Shown: one piece after another, positions 31,631 through 40,346 of the stretch
Layout of the letters: the number at the start of each line of letters is the position of its first letter
How positions within the stretch are numbered: position 1 is the first letter of the stretch
From: Streptomyces albicerus
Lineage (GTDB): Bacteria > Actinomycetota > Actinomycetes > Streptomycetales > Streptomycetaceae
DNA: 48,898 nt
Assembly (NCBI RefSeq): GCF_008905045.1
Contig: NZ_VWMY01000072.1
Location: 1 to 48,898 of the forward strand
Direction of reading: 5' to 3'
Notes under the pieces: generated by a model
What the model was told of the DNA's origin: nothing
Database searches by the model: none
Seen by the model: only the letters and a program-made list of their open reading frames with translations
Program-made: the position numbers and the translations under genes

Positions 31631-31731
31631 TGTTTCCTGGCCCACCTTCAGCCGGAACCGGAGCGCGAGGGATCATGGACGGTGGAGCCGGTCATTCCGG
31701 TAGACCGAATCCGATACAGGAGCCACTAGAG

Positions 31732-33372
31732 ATGACGGACGCAACCGACGAGAATCGCGACCCCTCCCGTCGCGGCCCTTCCCGCGTCGACGACGATTTC
31801 CACGTCTTCGACACGACGCTGCGCGACGGTGCGCAGCGTGAGGGGATCAACCTCACCGTCGCGGACAAGCTGGCCATCGCGCGGCACCTGGACGACTTCG
31901 GCGTGGGCTTCATCGAGGGCGGCTGGCCCGGCGCCAACCCGCGGGACACGGAGTTCTTCGCCCGCGCGCAGCAGGAGATCGACTTCAAGCACGCCCAGCT
32001 CGTCGCCTTCGGCGCCACGCGCCGGGCCGGCGGCAAGGCGAGCGAGGACCCGCAGGTCAAGGCGCTCGTCGACTCCGGCGCTCCCGTCGTCACGCTGGTC
32101 GCCAAGTCCCACGACCGGCACGTGGAGCTGGCGCTGCGCACGACCCTCGACGAGAACCTGGAGATGGTCCGCGACACCGTCTCCCACCTGGTCGCGCAGG
32201 GCCGCCGGGTCTTCGTCGACTGCGAGCACTTCTTCGACGGCTACCGCGCGAACCCCGAGTACGCGAAGGCCGTCGTCCGGGCCGCCTCGGAGGCCGGCGC
32301 CGACGTGGTGGTCCTGTGCGACACGAACGGCGGCATGCTGCCCGCCCAGGTCCAGGCCGTGGTCGCGACCGTCCTCGCCGACACCGGCGCGCGCCTGGGC
32401 ATCCACGCCCAGGACGACACGGGCTGCGCGGTCGCGAACACCCTCGCCGCGGTGGACGCGGGCGCGACCCACGTGCAGTGCACGGCGAACGGCTACGGCG
32501 AGCGCGTCGGCAACTCCAACCTGTTCCCGGTCGTCGCCGCCCTGGAGCTCAAGTACGGCAAGAAGGTCCTGCCCGAGGGCGCGCTGTCCGAGATGACCCG
32601 CATCTCGCACGCGATCGCCGAGGTGGTGAACCTGACCCCGTCCACGCACCAGCCGTACGTGGGTGTCTCGGCGTTCGCGCACAAGGCGGGCCTGCACGCC
32701 TCGGCGATCAAGGTCGACCCGGACCTGTACCAGCACATCGACCCGGAGCTGGTCGGCAACACCATGCGGATGCTGGTCTCCGACATGGCGGGCCGCGCCT
32801 CCATCGAGCTCAAGGGCAAGGAGCTCGGCGTCGACCTGGGCGGCGACCGCGAGCTGGTCGGCCGGGTCGTCGAGCGGGTCAAGGAGCGCGAACTCGAGGG
32901 CTACACGTACGAGGCCGCCGACGCCTCCTTCGAACTCCTGCTGCGCGAAGAGGTCGAGGGCAGGGCCCGCAAGTACTTCGACGTGGAGTCCTGGCGGGCC
33001 ATCGTCGAGGACCGCCCCGACGGCAGCCACGCCAACGAGGCCACGGTCAAGCTCTTCGCCAAGGGCGAGCGCATCGTCGCCACGGGCGAGGGCAACGGCC
33101 CGGTCAACGCCCTCGACCGCGCCCTGCGCGTGGCCCTGGAGAAGATCTACCCCCAGCTCGCCAAGCTGGAGCTGGTGGACTACAAGGTCCGCATCCTGGA
33201 GGGCAAGCACGGTACCCAGTCCACGACCCGCGTCCTGATCTCCACCTCTGACGGGACGGGCGAGTGGTCCACGGTCGGCGTCGCCGACAACGTGATCGCC
33301 GCTTCCTGGCAGGCCCTGGAGGACGCGTACGCGTACGGGCTGCTGCGGGCCGGGGTGGAGCCGGCGCAGTAG
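31732..33372 (+). CDS. cimA: (R)-citramalate synthase
   Basis: The 546-residue enzyme condenses pyruvate and acetyl-CoA to citramalate, the first step of a threonine-independent route to 2-oxobutyrate and isoleucine. The DRE-TIM barrel shows DTTLRDGAQREG (residues 27-38), GGWPGANPRDTEFFARA, the metal-binding IHAQDDTGCAVAN and GNSNLFPV. A linker and a LeuA-type allosteric domain (about 420-535) follow. The segment GWPGANP and the overall length separate CimA from 2-isopropylmalate synthase. AGGAG lies about 10 nt before the ATG at 31732. A leader peptide with Ile codons and an intrinsic terminator precede it, pointing to end-product control at the RNA level in addition to feedback inhibition. 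Confidence 0.92.
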   Translation: MTDATDENRDPSRRGPSRVDDDFHVFDTTLRDGAQREGINLTVADKLAIARHLDDFGVGFIEGGWPGANPRDTEFFARAQQEIDFKHAQLVAFGATRRAGGKASEDPQVKALVDSGAPVVTLVAKSHDRHVELALRTTLDENLEMVRDTVSHLVAQGRRVFVDCEHFFDGYRANPEYAKAVVRAASEAGADVVVLCDTNGGMLPAQVQAVVATVLADTGARLGIHAQDDTGCAVANTLAAVDAGATHVQCTANGYGERVGNSNLFPVVAALELKYGKKVLPEGALSEMTRISHAIAEVVNLTPSTHQPYVGVSAFAHKAGLHASAIKVDPDLYQHIDPELVGNTMRMLVSDMAGRASIELKGKELGVDLGGDRELVGRVVERVKERELEGYTYEAADASFELLLREEVEGRARKYFDVESWRAIVEDRPDGSHANEATVKLFAKGERIVATGEGNGPVNALDRALRVALEKIYPQLAKLELVDYKVRILEGKHGTQSTTRVLISTSDGTGEWSTVGVADNVIAASWQALEDAYAYGLLRAGVEPAQ

Positions 33373-33380
33373 CCGCCTGC

Positions 33381-33407
33381 GGCCGGGGCGGTTGGGCCGG
33401 CCTTTTT
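33381..33407 (+). terminator. cimA terminator
   Basis: GGCCGG (33381-33386) and CCGGCC (33397-33402) form a stem around a 10-nt loop, followed directly by TTTTT. It begins 9 nt after the cimA stop. Confidence 0.75.
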
Positions 33408-33438
33408 CGCCCCCGCCGCCCCTACCCGTCCCATCCTT

Positions 33439-33479
33439 CTGGGGCTCCGCCCCAGACCCCGTCGGGGGCCGGCCCCCGA
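33439..33479. repeat. Two hairpins of a common Streptomyces 3' intergenic repeat
   Basis: CTGGGGC-TCC-GCCCCAG (33439-33455) and the perfect 18-bp palindrome TCGGGGGCCGGCCCCCGA (33462-33479) stand in tandem. The combination of a GGGGCTCCGCCCC hairpin and a GGGGGCC hairpin is one I have often seen after genes in streptomycetes. It probably acts as a secondary terminator or RNA-stabilising end. Confidence 0.6.
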
Positions 33480-33514
33480 ACCCCCGCTCAAGCGTGTGGG
33501 ACGCCGGGTGCGGG

Positions 33515-33560
33515 TTGGGTGTGGCTGGTCGCGCAGTTCCCCGCGCCCCTAAAGGGGCGC
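33515..33560. repeat. Dispersed Streptomyces hairpin repeat, intergenic copy
   Basis: The core reads TGTGGCTGGTCGCGCAG then TTCCCCGCGCCCC TAAA GGGGCGC. Its ends match the copies at 3241-3307 and 48852-48894. It lies between cimA and the GH3 gene. With the two hairpins before it, it accounts for most of the 329-bp gap 33373-33701; the remaining 140 bp should hold the GH3 promoter, of which TTGACA at 33662-33667 is the only obvious element. Confidence 0.7.
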
Positions 33561-33701
33561 AGCCCTCGGCAGGGGCGAAACCTCCCACATGACCCCTTGA
33601 CGGGCCCCTGGGACGCCAGTTGACTCGCGTTCTGACTCAAATGTCCGGAGCAGTACGAGAGTTGACAGCCCAGCGTCCTCAGTCCGGCCGAAGGGATAGT
33701 C

Positions 33702-36161
33702 ATGCGGAAGGCCCCGCGCAGAACCGCCCTGCTCGTCTCCGTGTCGCTCTTGTCAGGCCTGCCGGCCCTCGCCTCGCCCCCTGCCGCCGCCGGCGAGGCG
33801 AAGGTACGGCTCACGACCGGCGCCGTGCACCCCGTGGCGGAGGGCACGCCGGCACGCGTGTCCCTGTCCGTCACCACAGGCACGGGCGGCGCCCCACTCA
33901 CCGAGCCCGTGACGGTCGCGTACACGGCCACCGGCGACGACGTCGGCCCGGTGAAGGGCGAGATCACCTTCCCCACGGGCACGGCGTCCGGTGCGACCCG
34001 AACCGTCACCGTGCCGACACTCCGGGACGACTCCGCGGAGACAGCGGAGACGGTCCCTCTGAAACTCACCGTCAAGGGAGCCGAGGCACCCGCCGCGGAT
34101 CCCCGGATAGTCGTGAACGCCCACGGACTGCCTTATCTCGACCCGAAGTTACCGATCGAGAAGCGTGTCACGGACCTCCTCTCCCGTATGACCCTGGAGG
34201 AGAAGGCCGGCCAGATGACGCAGGCCGAACGCGGCGCCCTCGCCTCCGAGGGCGACATCACGGCGTACGCCCTCGGCTCCGTCCTCTCCGGCGGCGGCTC
34301 CACGCCCACGCCGAACACTCCCGAGGCGTGGGCCGACATGATCGACGGGTACCAACAGGCCGCTCTGTCGACGAGGTTGCAGATCCCGCTCATCTACGGA
34401 GTGGATGCGGTGCACGGCCACAACAACCTCGTCGGCGCCACGATCATGCCGCACAACATCGGCCTCGGCGCGTCGAGAGATCCGGGGCTCGCGCACAAGA
34501 CAGGCGCGGTGACCGCCGCCGAGACCCGGGCCACCGGCGTCCCCTGGGACTTCGCCCCCTGTGTGTGCGTGACGCGCGACGACCGCTGGGGAAGGGCGTA
34601 CGAGTCGTTCGGCGAGGACCCGGCGCTGGTGAGGTCGATGGAGACGATCATCCAGGGTCTCCAAGGTGCCCGAAGCGGCAAGGACCTGAAGCGGGGCGAC
34701 AAGGTACTCGCCACCGCCAAGCACTTCGTCGGCGACGGCGGCACGGCGTACGGCTCGTCGACCACCGGCACGTACACCATCGACCAGGGCGTGACGACCG
34801 TGACCCGCAAGGAACTTGATGCGGTCCATCTCTCCCCGTACGAGGAGGCCGTCGACCGGGGCGTCGGCTCGGTCATGCCGTCCTTCTCGTCCCTCGACGT
34901 CATCGGCGACGGCCGGGGCGCGGTGAAGATGCACGCCCGCGCCGACATGATCAACGGCGTCCTCAAGGACCGCATGGGCTTCGACGGCTTCGTGATCAGC
35001 GACTGGCAGGCCATCGACCAGATTCCCGGCGACTACGCGAGCGACGTCCGTACGTCGGTCAACGCGGGCCTCGACATGATCATGGTTCCGTACGCGTACG
35101 CCGACTTCCGCTCGACCCTGATCGCCGAGGCCGAGGCGGGACGCGTCAGCGAGGCGCGGATCGACGACGCCGTGTCCCGCATCCTCACCCAGAAATTCAG
35201 GCTCGGGCTCTTCGAGAAGCCGTACGCCGACAGGGGCGGTGCGTCGGCGATCGGCTCGGCCGGGCACCGGGCCGTGGCCCGTGAAGCGGCCGCCGAGTCC
35301 CAGGTGCTGCTGAAGAACGCGGGCGGTGTGCTGCCGCTGAGGAAGTCGCAGAAGGTGTACGTCGCCGGGTCCAACGCCGACGACATCGGCAACCAGACCG
35401 GCGGCTGGACCATCACCTGGCAGGGCTCGTCCGGGGAGATCACGGACGGGACGACGATCCTGGAGGGGATGCGCGGGGCCGGGGGCGATGTCACCTACTC
35501 CAAGGACGCGTCGGCGCCGACGGACGGCCATGACGTGGGTGTCGTGGTCGTCGGCGAGACCCCGTACGCCGAGGGCGTCGGCGATGTCGGCAACGGCCAC
35601 GACATGGTGCTCTCCGCAGCCGACCAGGCCGCCGTGGACAAGGTGTGCGGTGCCATGAAGTGCGCGGTGCTGATCGTTTCCGGACGGCCGCAGCTCATCG
35701 GCGACCGGCTCGGCGACATCGACGCGCTTGTCGCCTCCTGGCTGCCGGGCACGGAAGGCGACGGCGTCGCGGACGTGCTGTACGGGAAGCGGCCCTTCAG
35801 CGGGCAGCTCCCTGTCACCTGGCCGAGGTCGGAGGCACAGTTGCCGATCAACGTCGGCGACTCCTCGTACGATCCGCAGTTCCCGTACGGATGGGGGCTG
35901 ACGACGCTGACCAAGGTCCCGGAGGGCGGTCAGGCAACACTCAAGGCCCTCGCCGCCGCGGCCGCCGTGGCCGAGAAGACCGGATCCGAGGAGGCCGGGC
36001 GCGTGATCGTCACCAAGGCGCGGCTGATCGTCCAGCAGAAGGCGGGGCAGAAGATCACGGCGGCGGTCGCGAAGCCCTTCGCCGACGCCGACCATCTGCT
36101 GCTCACCGGACGGTACGGGGCGGCGGTGGCGAAGCTGACGGCGGCCTACCGGGCCGCCTGA
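33702..36161 (+). CDS. Secreted glycoside hydrolase family 3 beta-glucosidase
   Basis: The 819-residue protein has a signal peptide (RTALLVSVSLLSGLPALASP). A Calx-beta-like domain of about 95 residues follows (35-130, VRLTTGAVHPVAEGTPARV onwards), then the GH3 N-terminal barrel (about 145-480) and the GH3 C-terminal sandwich (about 510-715). The C-terminal tail of about 80 residues resembles FIVAR-type helical modules. The nucleophile is Asp434 in FVISDWQAID; GVDAVHGHNN and KHFVGDGGT are standard GH3 blocks. It probably cleaves beta-glucosides from plant or fungal glucans outside the cell. AAGGGA lies 7 nt before the ATG. The extra N-terminal domain is unusual for GH3 and may aid substrate or surface binding. 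Confidence 0.9.
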   Translation: MRKAPRRTALLVSVSLLSGLPALASPPAAAGEAKVRLTTGAVHPVAEGTPARVSLSVTTGTGGAPLTEPVTVAYTATGDDVGPVKGEITFPTGTASGATRTVTVPTLRDDSAETAETVPLKLTVKGAEAPAADPRIVVNAHGLPYLDPKLPIEKRVTDLLSRMTLEEKAGQMTQAERGALASEGDITAYALGSVLSGGGSTPTPNTPEAWADMIDGYQQAALSTRLQIPLIYGVDAVHGHNNLVGATIMPHNIGLGASRDPGLAHKTGAVTAAETRATGVPWDFAPCVCVTRDDRWGRAYESFGEDPALVRSMETIIQGLQGARSGKDLKRGDKVLATAKHFVGDGGTAYGSSTTGTYTIDQGVTTVTRKELDAVHLSPYEEAVDRGVGSVMPSFSSLDVIGDGRGAVKMHARADMINGVLKDRMGFDGFVISDWQAIDQIPGDYASDVRTSVNAGLDMIMVPYAYADFRSTLIAEAEAGRVSEARIDDAVSRILTQKFRLGLFEKPYADRGGASAIGSAGHRAVAREAAAESQVLLKNAGGVLPLRKSQKVYVAGSNADDIGNQTGGWTITWQGSSGEITDGTTILEGMRGAGGDVTYSKDASAPTDGHDVGVVVVGETPYAEGVGDVGNGHDMVLSAADQAAVDKVCGAMKCAVLIVSGRPQLIGDRLGDIDALVASWLPGTEGDGVADVLYGKRPFSGQLPVTWPRSEAQLPINVGDSSYDPQFPYGWGLTTLTKVPEGGQATLKALAAAAAVAEKTGSEEAGRVIVTKARLIVQQKAGQKITAAVAKPFADADHLLLTGRYGAAVAKLTAAYRAA

Positions 36162-36232
36162 CCGCGCACCAGGCACGGCTGCCCACCAGTCACGAGGTAC
36201 GTTTTCGGGCGCCCAGGAGTAGCTTCGAAGGT

Positions 36233-37564
36233 ATGAAGGCCGTACTGACCCGAGGACTCTCCGTACTCCTGATCGCGTTCGCGGCCCTGGCGGTGCTGAC
36301 CGTCGGGGCCACCGGCGCGCACGCGGCCACGGACGTCTCGACGGTCGCGGACGCCCTGAAGAAGAGCCCCGTGTACGTCGACCCGTCCGTGTCCGGGCAA
36401 CTGCCGGAAGCCGACGCCGACGCCCTCGCCGAGAAGATCGAGAAGGCGGACAAGCCCGTCTTCGTCGCCGTGCTGCCGGCGGACTTCCCGAAGCAGGACC
36501 TCTTCCAGAACCTCCGCACCGCGACCGGCATCACGGGTCTCTACGCGATCCGGCTCGGTGACGAGTTCGACGCGAAGGCCGACTCCACGGTCCTGCCGGA
36601 GGACGGCGTCAAGAACCTCGTCACCAGCGTCCGGGGCGAGGACACGAAGACCCAGCTCAGCAACTTCACCGACCGGGCTCTCGCCAACGTCGGCGGCTCC
36701 GCGCCCAGCGGCTGGAGCGAGGGCGACGACAGCGTCCCGACCGGTGCGCTGATCGGCGTCGGCGCGGCGGTCGTGGCAGGCGGCGCGGGCGCGTACACCC
36801 TGGTCCGCCGCAACCGCCGCAAGCACGAGGAGGAGCAGCGGGAGGCGCTGGAGAAGCTCCGCGTCGTCGTGGACGAGGACATCACCGCCTTCGGCGAGGA
36901 GCTCGACCGGCTCGACTTCCACCCCGCGGAGGCGGGCGCGGACGACGCGATGCGCGCCGACTACGAGCGTGCCCTCGACGCGTACGACAAGGCGAAGTCC
37001 TTCATGGCGGCGGCCACACGCCCCGAGGAGGTGCGCGCCGTCACCCAGTCCCTGGAGGACGGGCGCTTCTCGCTCGCCGTGCTCGCCGCGCGCCGCGAGG
37101 GCCGGCCCGTTCCCGAGCGCCGGGCCCCCTGCTTCTTCGATCCGCGCCACGGTCCTTCGGTCGCCGACGCCACCTGGACGCCCGGGGGCGGGGCACCCCG
37201 CGACGTGCCGGTCTGCGCCGCCGACCAGGTCAGGCTGGCCGAGGGCCACGACCCCGCCGTCCGCGAGGTCGACACGGAAACCGGCCGCCGCCCCTACTGG
37301 GAGGCCGGCCCGGCCTACGGCCCCTGGGCCGGCGGCTACTTCGGCGGCGGCATCCTGCCCGGCCTCCTCATCGGCACGATGCTCGGCTCCATGATGGCCA
37401 GCCCGTCGTACGCGGCCGACTACGGCTCCGGGTACGGGAACTTCGGCGGCGGAGGCTACGAGGGCGGCGACGTGTCCGGCGCCGACTTCGACTCCGGTGA
37501 CTTCGGCGGCGGCTTCGGTGGCGGCGACTTCGGAGGCGGCGGGGACTTCGGCGGCGGCTTCTGA
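36233..37564 (+). CDS. Secreted-type single-pass membrane protein with Gly-rich tail (unknown function)
   Basis: The 443-residue protein has an N-terminal signal sequence (LSVLLIAFAALAVLTVGATG), an outer domain (33-165, SPVYVDPSVSGQLPEADADA onwards), and a membrane helix near 175-192 followed by the charged stop RRNRRKHEEEQ. A helical cytoplasmic part (200-300) follows. The tail has a hydrophobic Gly/Ala segment and ends in FGGG repeats. The ground plan (export signal, domain, helix, Gly-rich end) resembles YgcG/TPM-type proteins, but the core motif is not certain. TAGCTT (36220-36225) ends 7 nt before the ATG, so the mRNA may be leaderless. Confidence 0.72.
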   Translation: MKAVLTRGLSVLLIAFAALAVLTVGATGAHAATDVSTVADALKKSPVYVDPSVSGQLPEADADALAEKIEKADKPVFVAVLPADFPKQDLFQNLRTATGITGLYAIRLGDEFDAKADSTVLPEDGVKNLVTSVRGEDTKTQLSNFTDRALANVGGSAPSGWSEGDDSVPTGALIGVGAAVVAGGAGAYTLVRRNRRKHEEEQREALEKLRVVVDEDITAFGEELDRLDFHPAEAGADDAMRADYERALDAYDKAKSFMAAATRPEEVRAVTQSLEDGRFSLAVLAARREGRPVPERRAPCFFDPRHGPSVADATWTPGGGAPRDVPVCAADQVRLAEGHDPAVREVDTETGRRPYWEAGPAYGPWAGGYFGGGILPGLLIGTMLGSMMASPSYAADYGSGYGNFGGGGYEGGDVSGADFDSGDFGGGFGGGDFGGGGDFGGGF

Positions 37565-37620
37565 GGGAGGCGGCTTCCGGGCCTTGGCGGAACGGGAGCC
37601 ACCGGCCGAGGATGTGAGGC

Positions 37621-38052
37621 GTGACGAGTCTCTACGAACACGCGGGTGGGGAAGAGGCCCTGCACCGCCTGGAGGAGATCTTCTACACGAAGGCGCTCGC
37701 GGACCCTGTACTGCGCGAGGTCTTCCCACGCCGTGAACCCCACCACGTCGACCGTCTGACCTGGTTCACGGCCGAGTCCTTCGGCGGCCCGGACCGCTTC
37801 ACCCGCGAACTCGGCTTCGCGCACATCATCGACGTGCACCGCGGGCTCCGTATCACCGACGAACAGCGCGACCGCTTCGTACTGGTCTATCTCGAATCCC
37901 TCGACGCGGCGGGACTGCCGGACGACGAGCCGTTCCGCGCGGCCGTGCGCTCGCACGTCGAGTTCGGGGCGGGGGTCGCGCAGCGGAACTCCCTGGCGGA
38001 GACGGACGAGGAGCTGCATCCGTTGCGCGAAGTCCCGCACTGGGACTGGTAG
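37621..38052 (+). CDS. Group II truncated haemoglobin (TrHbO-like)
   Basis: The 143-residue globin has the short 2-over-2 helical pattern of truncated haemoglobins: SLYEHAGGEEALHRLEEIFY at the N-terminus, LADPVLREVFP and HHVDRLTWFTAESFGGP in the B-C-E region, and HIIDVHRGLRITDEQRDRF around the proximal His. The final Trp-rich end PHWDW is typical. Such proteins bind O2 or NO and help in oxygen delivery or detoxification. The start is GTG at 37621 without a clear ribosome site. It follows the membrane protein gene by 56 bp and may be cotranscribed. A 15-bp terminator hairpin follows. Confidence 0.85.
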   Translation: MTSLYEHAGGEEALHRLEEIFYTKALADPVLREVFPRREPHHVDRLTWFTAESFGGPDRFTRELGFAHIIDVHRGLRITDEQRDRFVLVYLESLDAAGLPDDEPFRAAVRSHVEFGAGVAQRNSLAETDEELHPLREVPHWDW

Positions 38053-38081
38053 TTCGGCTGCGACGGGGATACGGACGCGGG

Positions 38082-38115
38082 CACGGGCCCGGCGCTGGGC
38101 AGCGCCGGGCCCGTG
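38082..38115. terminator. Bidirectional terminator between globin and trypsin genes
   Basis: CACGGGCCCGGCGCT (38082-38096) and AGCGCCGGGCCCGTG (38101-38115) form a perfect 15-bp stem with the loop GGGC. It lies between two converging genes, 30 bp and 27 bp from their stops. Confidence 0.85.
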
Positions 38116-38142
38116 GACGTCGTACGAGAGACGAGGCAGGCG

Positions 38143-38925
38143 TCAGAGAGTCGACGCGGCCGAGGCGATGGCCGAGGCGAACGTCGAGACCTCGGTGTAG
38201 ACGCCGGGGGCGTCGGGGCGGGCGCAGCCTATGCCCCAGCTGACGATGCCGACCTGGACCCAGGCGCCGGCGTTGTCCTTGCGGAACATCGGGCCGCCGG
38301 AGTCGCCCTGGCAGGTGTCGACGCCGCCTTCCTCGAAGCCGGCGCAGATCTCCTCGCTGGAGACGAGACCCTCGTACTGGTCGTAGGACCGGCAGACGGC
38401 GTCGCTGACGAACGGCACGGTGGCCTTCAGCATGTAGCGCTGCTGAGCACCGCCCTCGCGGGCCGCACCCCAGCCGGCGACCGTGAAGTCACCGGTGTTG
38501 TACTGCGAGGTGGTGGCGATCTTCAGCGTCGGCAGGTTGATGGGCTGGGCGAGCTTGATGAGCGCCCAGTCCTTGCCGGTGCCGTTGTAGCCGGGAGCCT
38601 GCAGGACCTTGGTGGAGCGCACCTGGACCCGGCCGCTGGTGGACTGCAGGTCCACGACACCGGCGGTGGCGGTGATGCTCGTGTTGTTGCCGGAGCCGCT
38701 CACACAGTGCGCGGCGGTGAGCACGATCTGCTGGGTGTAGAGCGCGCCGCCACAGCCCATGGAGAGCCGGACCATGAACGGGAACTCGCCCTGCGCGGCG
38801 CGGGTTCCGCCGACGACGGGCGCGGGGGCGGCCGTCGCGGCGGAGACGGGCTGAAGGCTGATGACCGCGAGGGCGGCGGCGCCGGCGACCGCGCATCTCT
38901 TGAGCGCCTTGAGGAGGTTCTTCAA
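38143..38925 (-). CDS. Secreted trypsin-like serine protease (S1A, SGT type)
   Basis: The 260-residue preproprotein has a signal peptide (MKNLLKALKRCAVAGAAALA), a short propeptide ending APAP and a mature enzyme starting VVGGT at residue 37. The triad is His73 (TAAHC), Asp119 (KDWALIK) and Ser209 (GDSGGP). Asp203, six residues before the Ser, marks trypsin specificity for Arg and Lys. The length equals Streptomyces griseus trypsin. The start is TTG at 38925 with GGAAGG 7 nt upstream; the 62-residue longer frame has no signal-like start. Two overlapping AdpA-type motifs lie upstream, which suits control with morphological development. A divergent gene is absent; the neighbour GNAT gene points the same way. 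Confidence 0.92.
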   Translation of the reverse strand: MKNLLKALKRCAVAGAAALAVISLQPVSAATAAPAPVVGGTRAAQGEFPFMVRLSMGCGGALYTQQIVLTAAHCVSGSGNNTSITATAGVVDLQSTSGRVQVRSTKVLQAPGYNGTGKDWALIKLAQPINLPTLKIATTSQYNTGDFTVAGWGAAREGGAQQRYMLKATVPFVSDAVCRSYDQYEGLVSSEEICAGFEEGGVDTCQGDSGGPMFRKDNAGAWVQVGIVSWGIGCARPDAPGVYTEVSTFASAIASAASTL

Positions 38926-39277
38926 CGTGATGCCTTCCGTGGGGGGTTGACATACGAGCTGGTGGAACCGAACCGAACGACAGAAATGGCAGGAACATGC
39001 CAAATCATGCGGCAAAAGATCGCGTGATAGCTGGCATGAGCTGGTCAATTTCTGTTGAGGGATTATGAGAACGCCATGAGCGCCGCCACAAGGGGCGAAA
39101 ACCGGCCGCACCTATCCGGTCAGGTTCGGTCGGGTCCCGGTGGGTCACGGTGGGTCCCGGCCGGTCCTGTCGGGACCGGTCGGCTCCGGGTCAGGCCACA
39201 TGGAGGCGCCTGGCGACCTCCGGATCGGACAGCCCTCAGGGTGCGTGACGCGTAACTGGCATGGTCGGCACCGGAGT
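38926..39277. promoter_or_regulatory. Trypsin upstream region with AdpA-like sites and a G+C-rich period-10 stretch
   Basis: TGGCAGGAACATGCCA (38987-39002) contains two overlapping, inverted motifs. TGGCAGGAAC on the plus strand and TGGCATGTTC on the minus strand each match the AdpA consensus TGGCSNGWWY at 9 of 10 positions. TTGACC on the minus strand near 39042 is a possible upstream -35. From 39118 to 39200 the sequence is made of diverged GGT-GGGTCC-type words with a period near 10 bp. It includes CCGGTCC/GGACCGG (39161-39179), a likely terminator of the GNAT gene. No coding frame is convincing in these 352 bp. Confidence 0.5.
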
Positions 39278-39775
39278 TCAGTCCGCCAGATCCGGCAGAG
39301 CAAGCCACTCCTTCCACGACAGATCCCGCCCGATGAACCGCGGCCGCTCGAAGGGCCATGCCTCCCCGATCCACCGCGGCACGAGCGCGTCAAGGTCCCG
39401 CTCCAACGTGCTCCCCACCTTCCCGTCCACCACCCACCAGGAGATCTCGGCATCGGCGCCTGCCTTCTCCGGCGGATCGATATAGACACACCCGTACTCG
39501 GCCGTCTCCGCCTCATCGAACAACACGTAGTTGAAGGACTCGTGAGCCGCGATCTCAGCCTCGTGCCGCTCCAGATCCTCCCGGTTCGCCTCGTACGTGA
39601 TCGTGTCGGCGGGCCATCCCCAGGCCTCCCCGAAAATGGACCACAACCGCTCCCGCGACCCCATGACGGCCGGGTAGTCGATGGGCGCGTCCGCCCCGGT
39701 GATCGGACGCAGATGATGCCCACCGGGCACGTCGACGCGCAGCGGATGTACGAAGTCAGCGGGCAGCCAAGTCAT
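39278..39775 (-). CDS. GNAT-like N-acetyltransferase
   Basis: The 165-residue protein resembles the GNAT-like group found widely in streptomycetes. HHLRPITGADAPIDYPAVMG is the N-terminal strand, YVLFDEAETAEYGCVYIDPP the central strands, and AEISWWVVDG plus RDLDALVPRWIGEAWPFERP the C-terminal half. The pyrophosphate loop of classical GNATs is weak, so acetyl-CoA use is likely but not certain. The ATG at 39775 has CTCCGGCC upstream, a poor ribosome site. Substrate unknown. The gene borders a region of decayed frames on the same strand. Confidence 0.75.
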   Translation of the reverse strand: MTWLPADFVHPLRVDVPGGHHLRPITGADAPIDYPAVMGSRERLWSIFGEAWGWPADTITYEANREDLERHEAEIAAHESFNYVLFDEAETAEYGCVYIDPPEKAGADAEISWWVVDGKVGSTLERDLDALVPRWIGEAWPFERPRFIGRDLSWKEWLALPDLAD

Positions 39776-39834
39776 GGCCGGAGGCTAACGGCCTGTCGGC
39801 CGCCCCGCATGGGATTATTCGCGACGCGTCCCCC

Positions 39835-39923
39835 GGAGCCGTATATCCGCCTTCCTGGGAGCCGTACCTGCTCCTTCCCGGAGCGGTATCCGCTACTTCC
39901 CGAAGCCGTACCTGCTACTTCCC
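39835..39923. repeat. Four tandem 22-23-bp repeats (minisatellite)
   Basis: Units at 39835-39856, 39857-39879, 39880-39901 and 39902-39923 share GGAGCCGTA-CCTGCTACTTCCC with changes. A partial fifth copy starts at 39924 (GGAGTCGG). The array overlaps the 3' end of the pseudogene 39893-40288, whose stop codon lies in unit three. Confidence 0.7.
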
Positions 39924-40288
39924 GGAGTCGGAGAAGGCACCTCTCCCGCCCCTCTCCCACAGGCATATCGCTCACCGGCGGCATGCCACCAGCCGGGCGG
40001 CGAGACCCCGTCGACCTGGGCGGTCGCCTGACCGGGATGCAGCCCGAGCCGACGCAGGGCGCCCGCTGCCACGTACACCGTGATCCATCCGCGCGGGCGC
40101 CCGTCGTCCCCTCGCCCGCACAAGTGATCCCACCGCACCTCGCCGGGCACGTCGAACGGCATCCAGTCGATGCCGCGTTCGCGCAGTCAACCGCGCACGG
40201 CGGCAAGGGGGTTGGGGCGCCCGGACACGTTCTCGTACGAGGCGACGACGACCCATTCGTACGCGCTGTAGCCGCTCATACGATCCAT
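39893..40288 (-). pseudogene. Interrupted gene with one in-frame TGA
   Basis: The frame opens MDRMSGYSAYEWVVVASYEN and runs VSGRPNPLAAVRG to TGA (40189-40187). It continues in the same frame as LRERGIDWMPFDVPGEVRWD, HLCGRGDDGRPRGWITVYVA and AAGALRRLGLHPGQATAQVD to a stop at 39893. Protein-like sequence on both sides of the TGA and no frame change suggest one gene of about 131 codons broken by a point mutation (CGA to TGA would do it). The stop is followed by C, a context with known leakiness, so some read-through is possible. I do not recognise the family. The 3' end runs into a minisatellite. Confidence 0.55.
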
Positions 40289-40346
40289 GATGCCGGAGCC
40301 ACCGAGCCGGCCCGTCTCCGACTCTGCCTCCGTCGGCTCACGCCAC

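Noticed and set aside
39118..39200. Replication or attachment site in the period-10 G+C-rich stretch
   Set aside because: Nothing beyond diverged GGT/GGGTCC words and one small hairpin is visible; no DnaA boxes, tRNA end or integrase gene is near.
40187..40189. Selenocysteine codon
   Set aside because: No SECIS-like hairpin was seen after the TGA, and the protein is not of a known selenoprotein family; nonsense decay is simpler.
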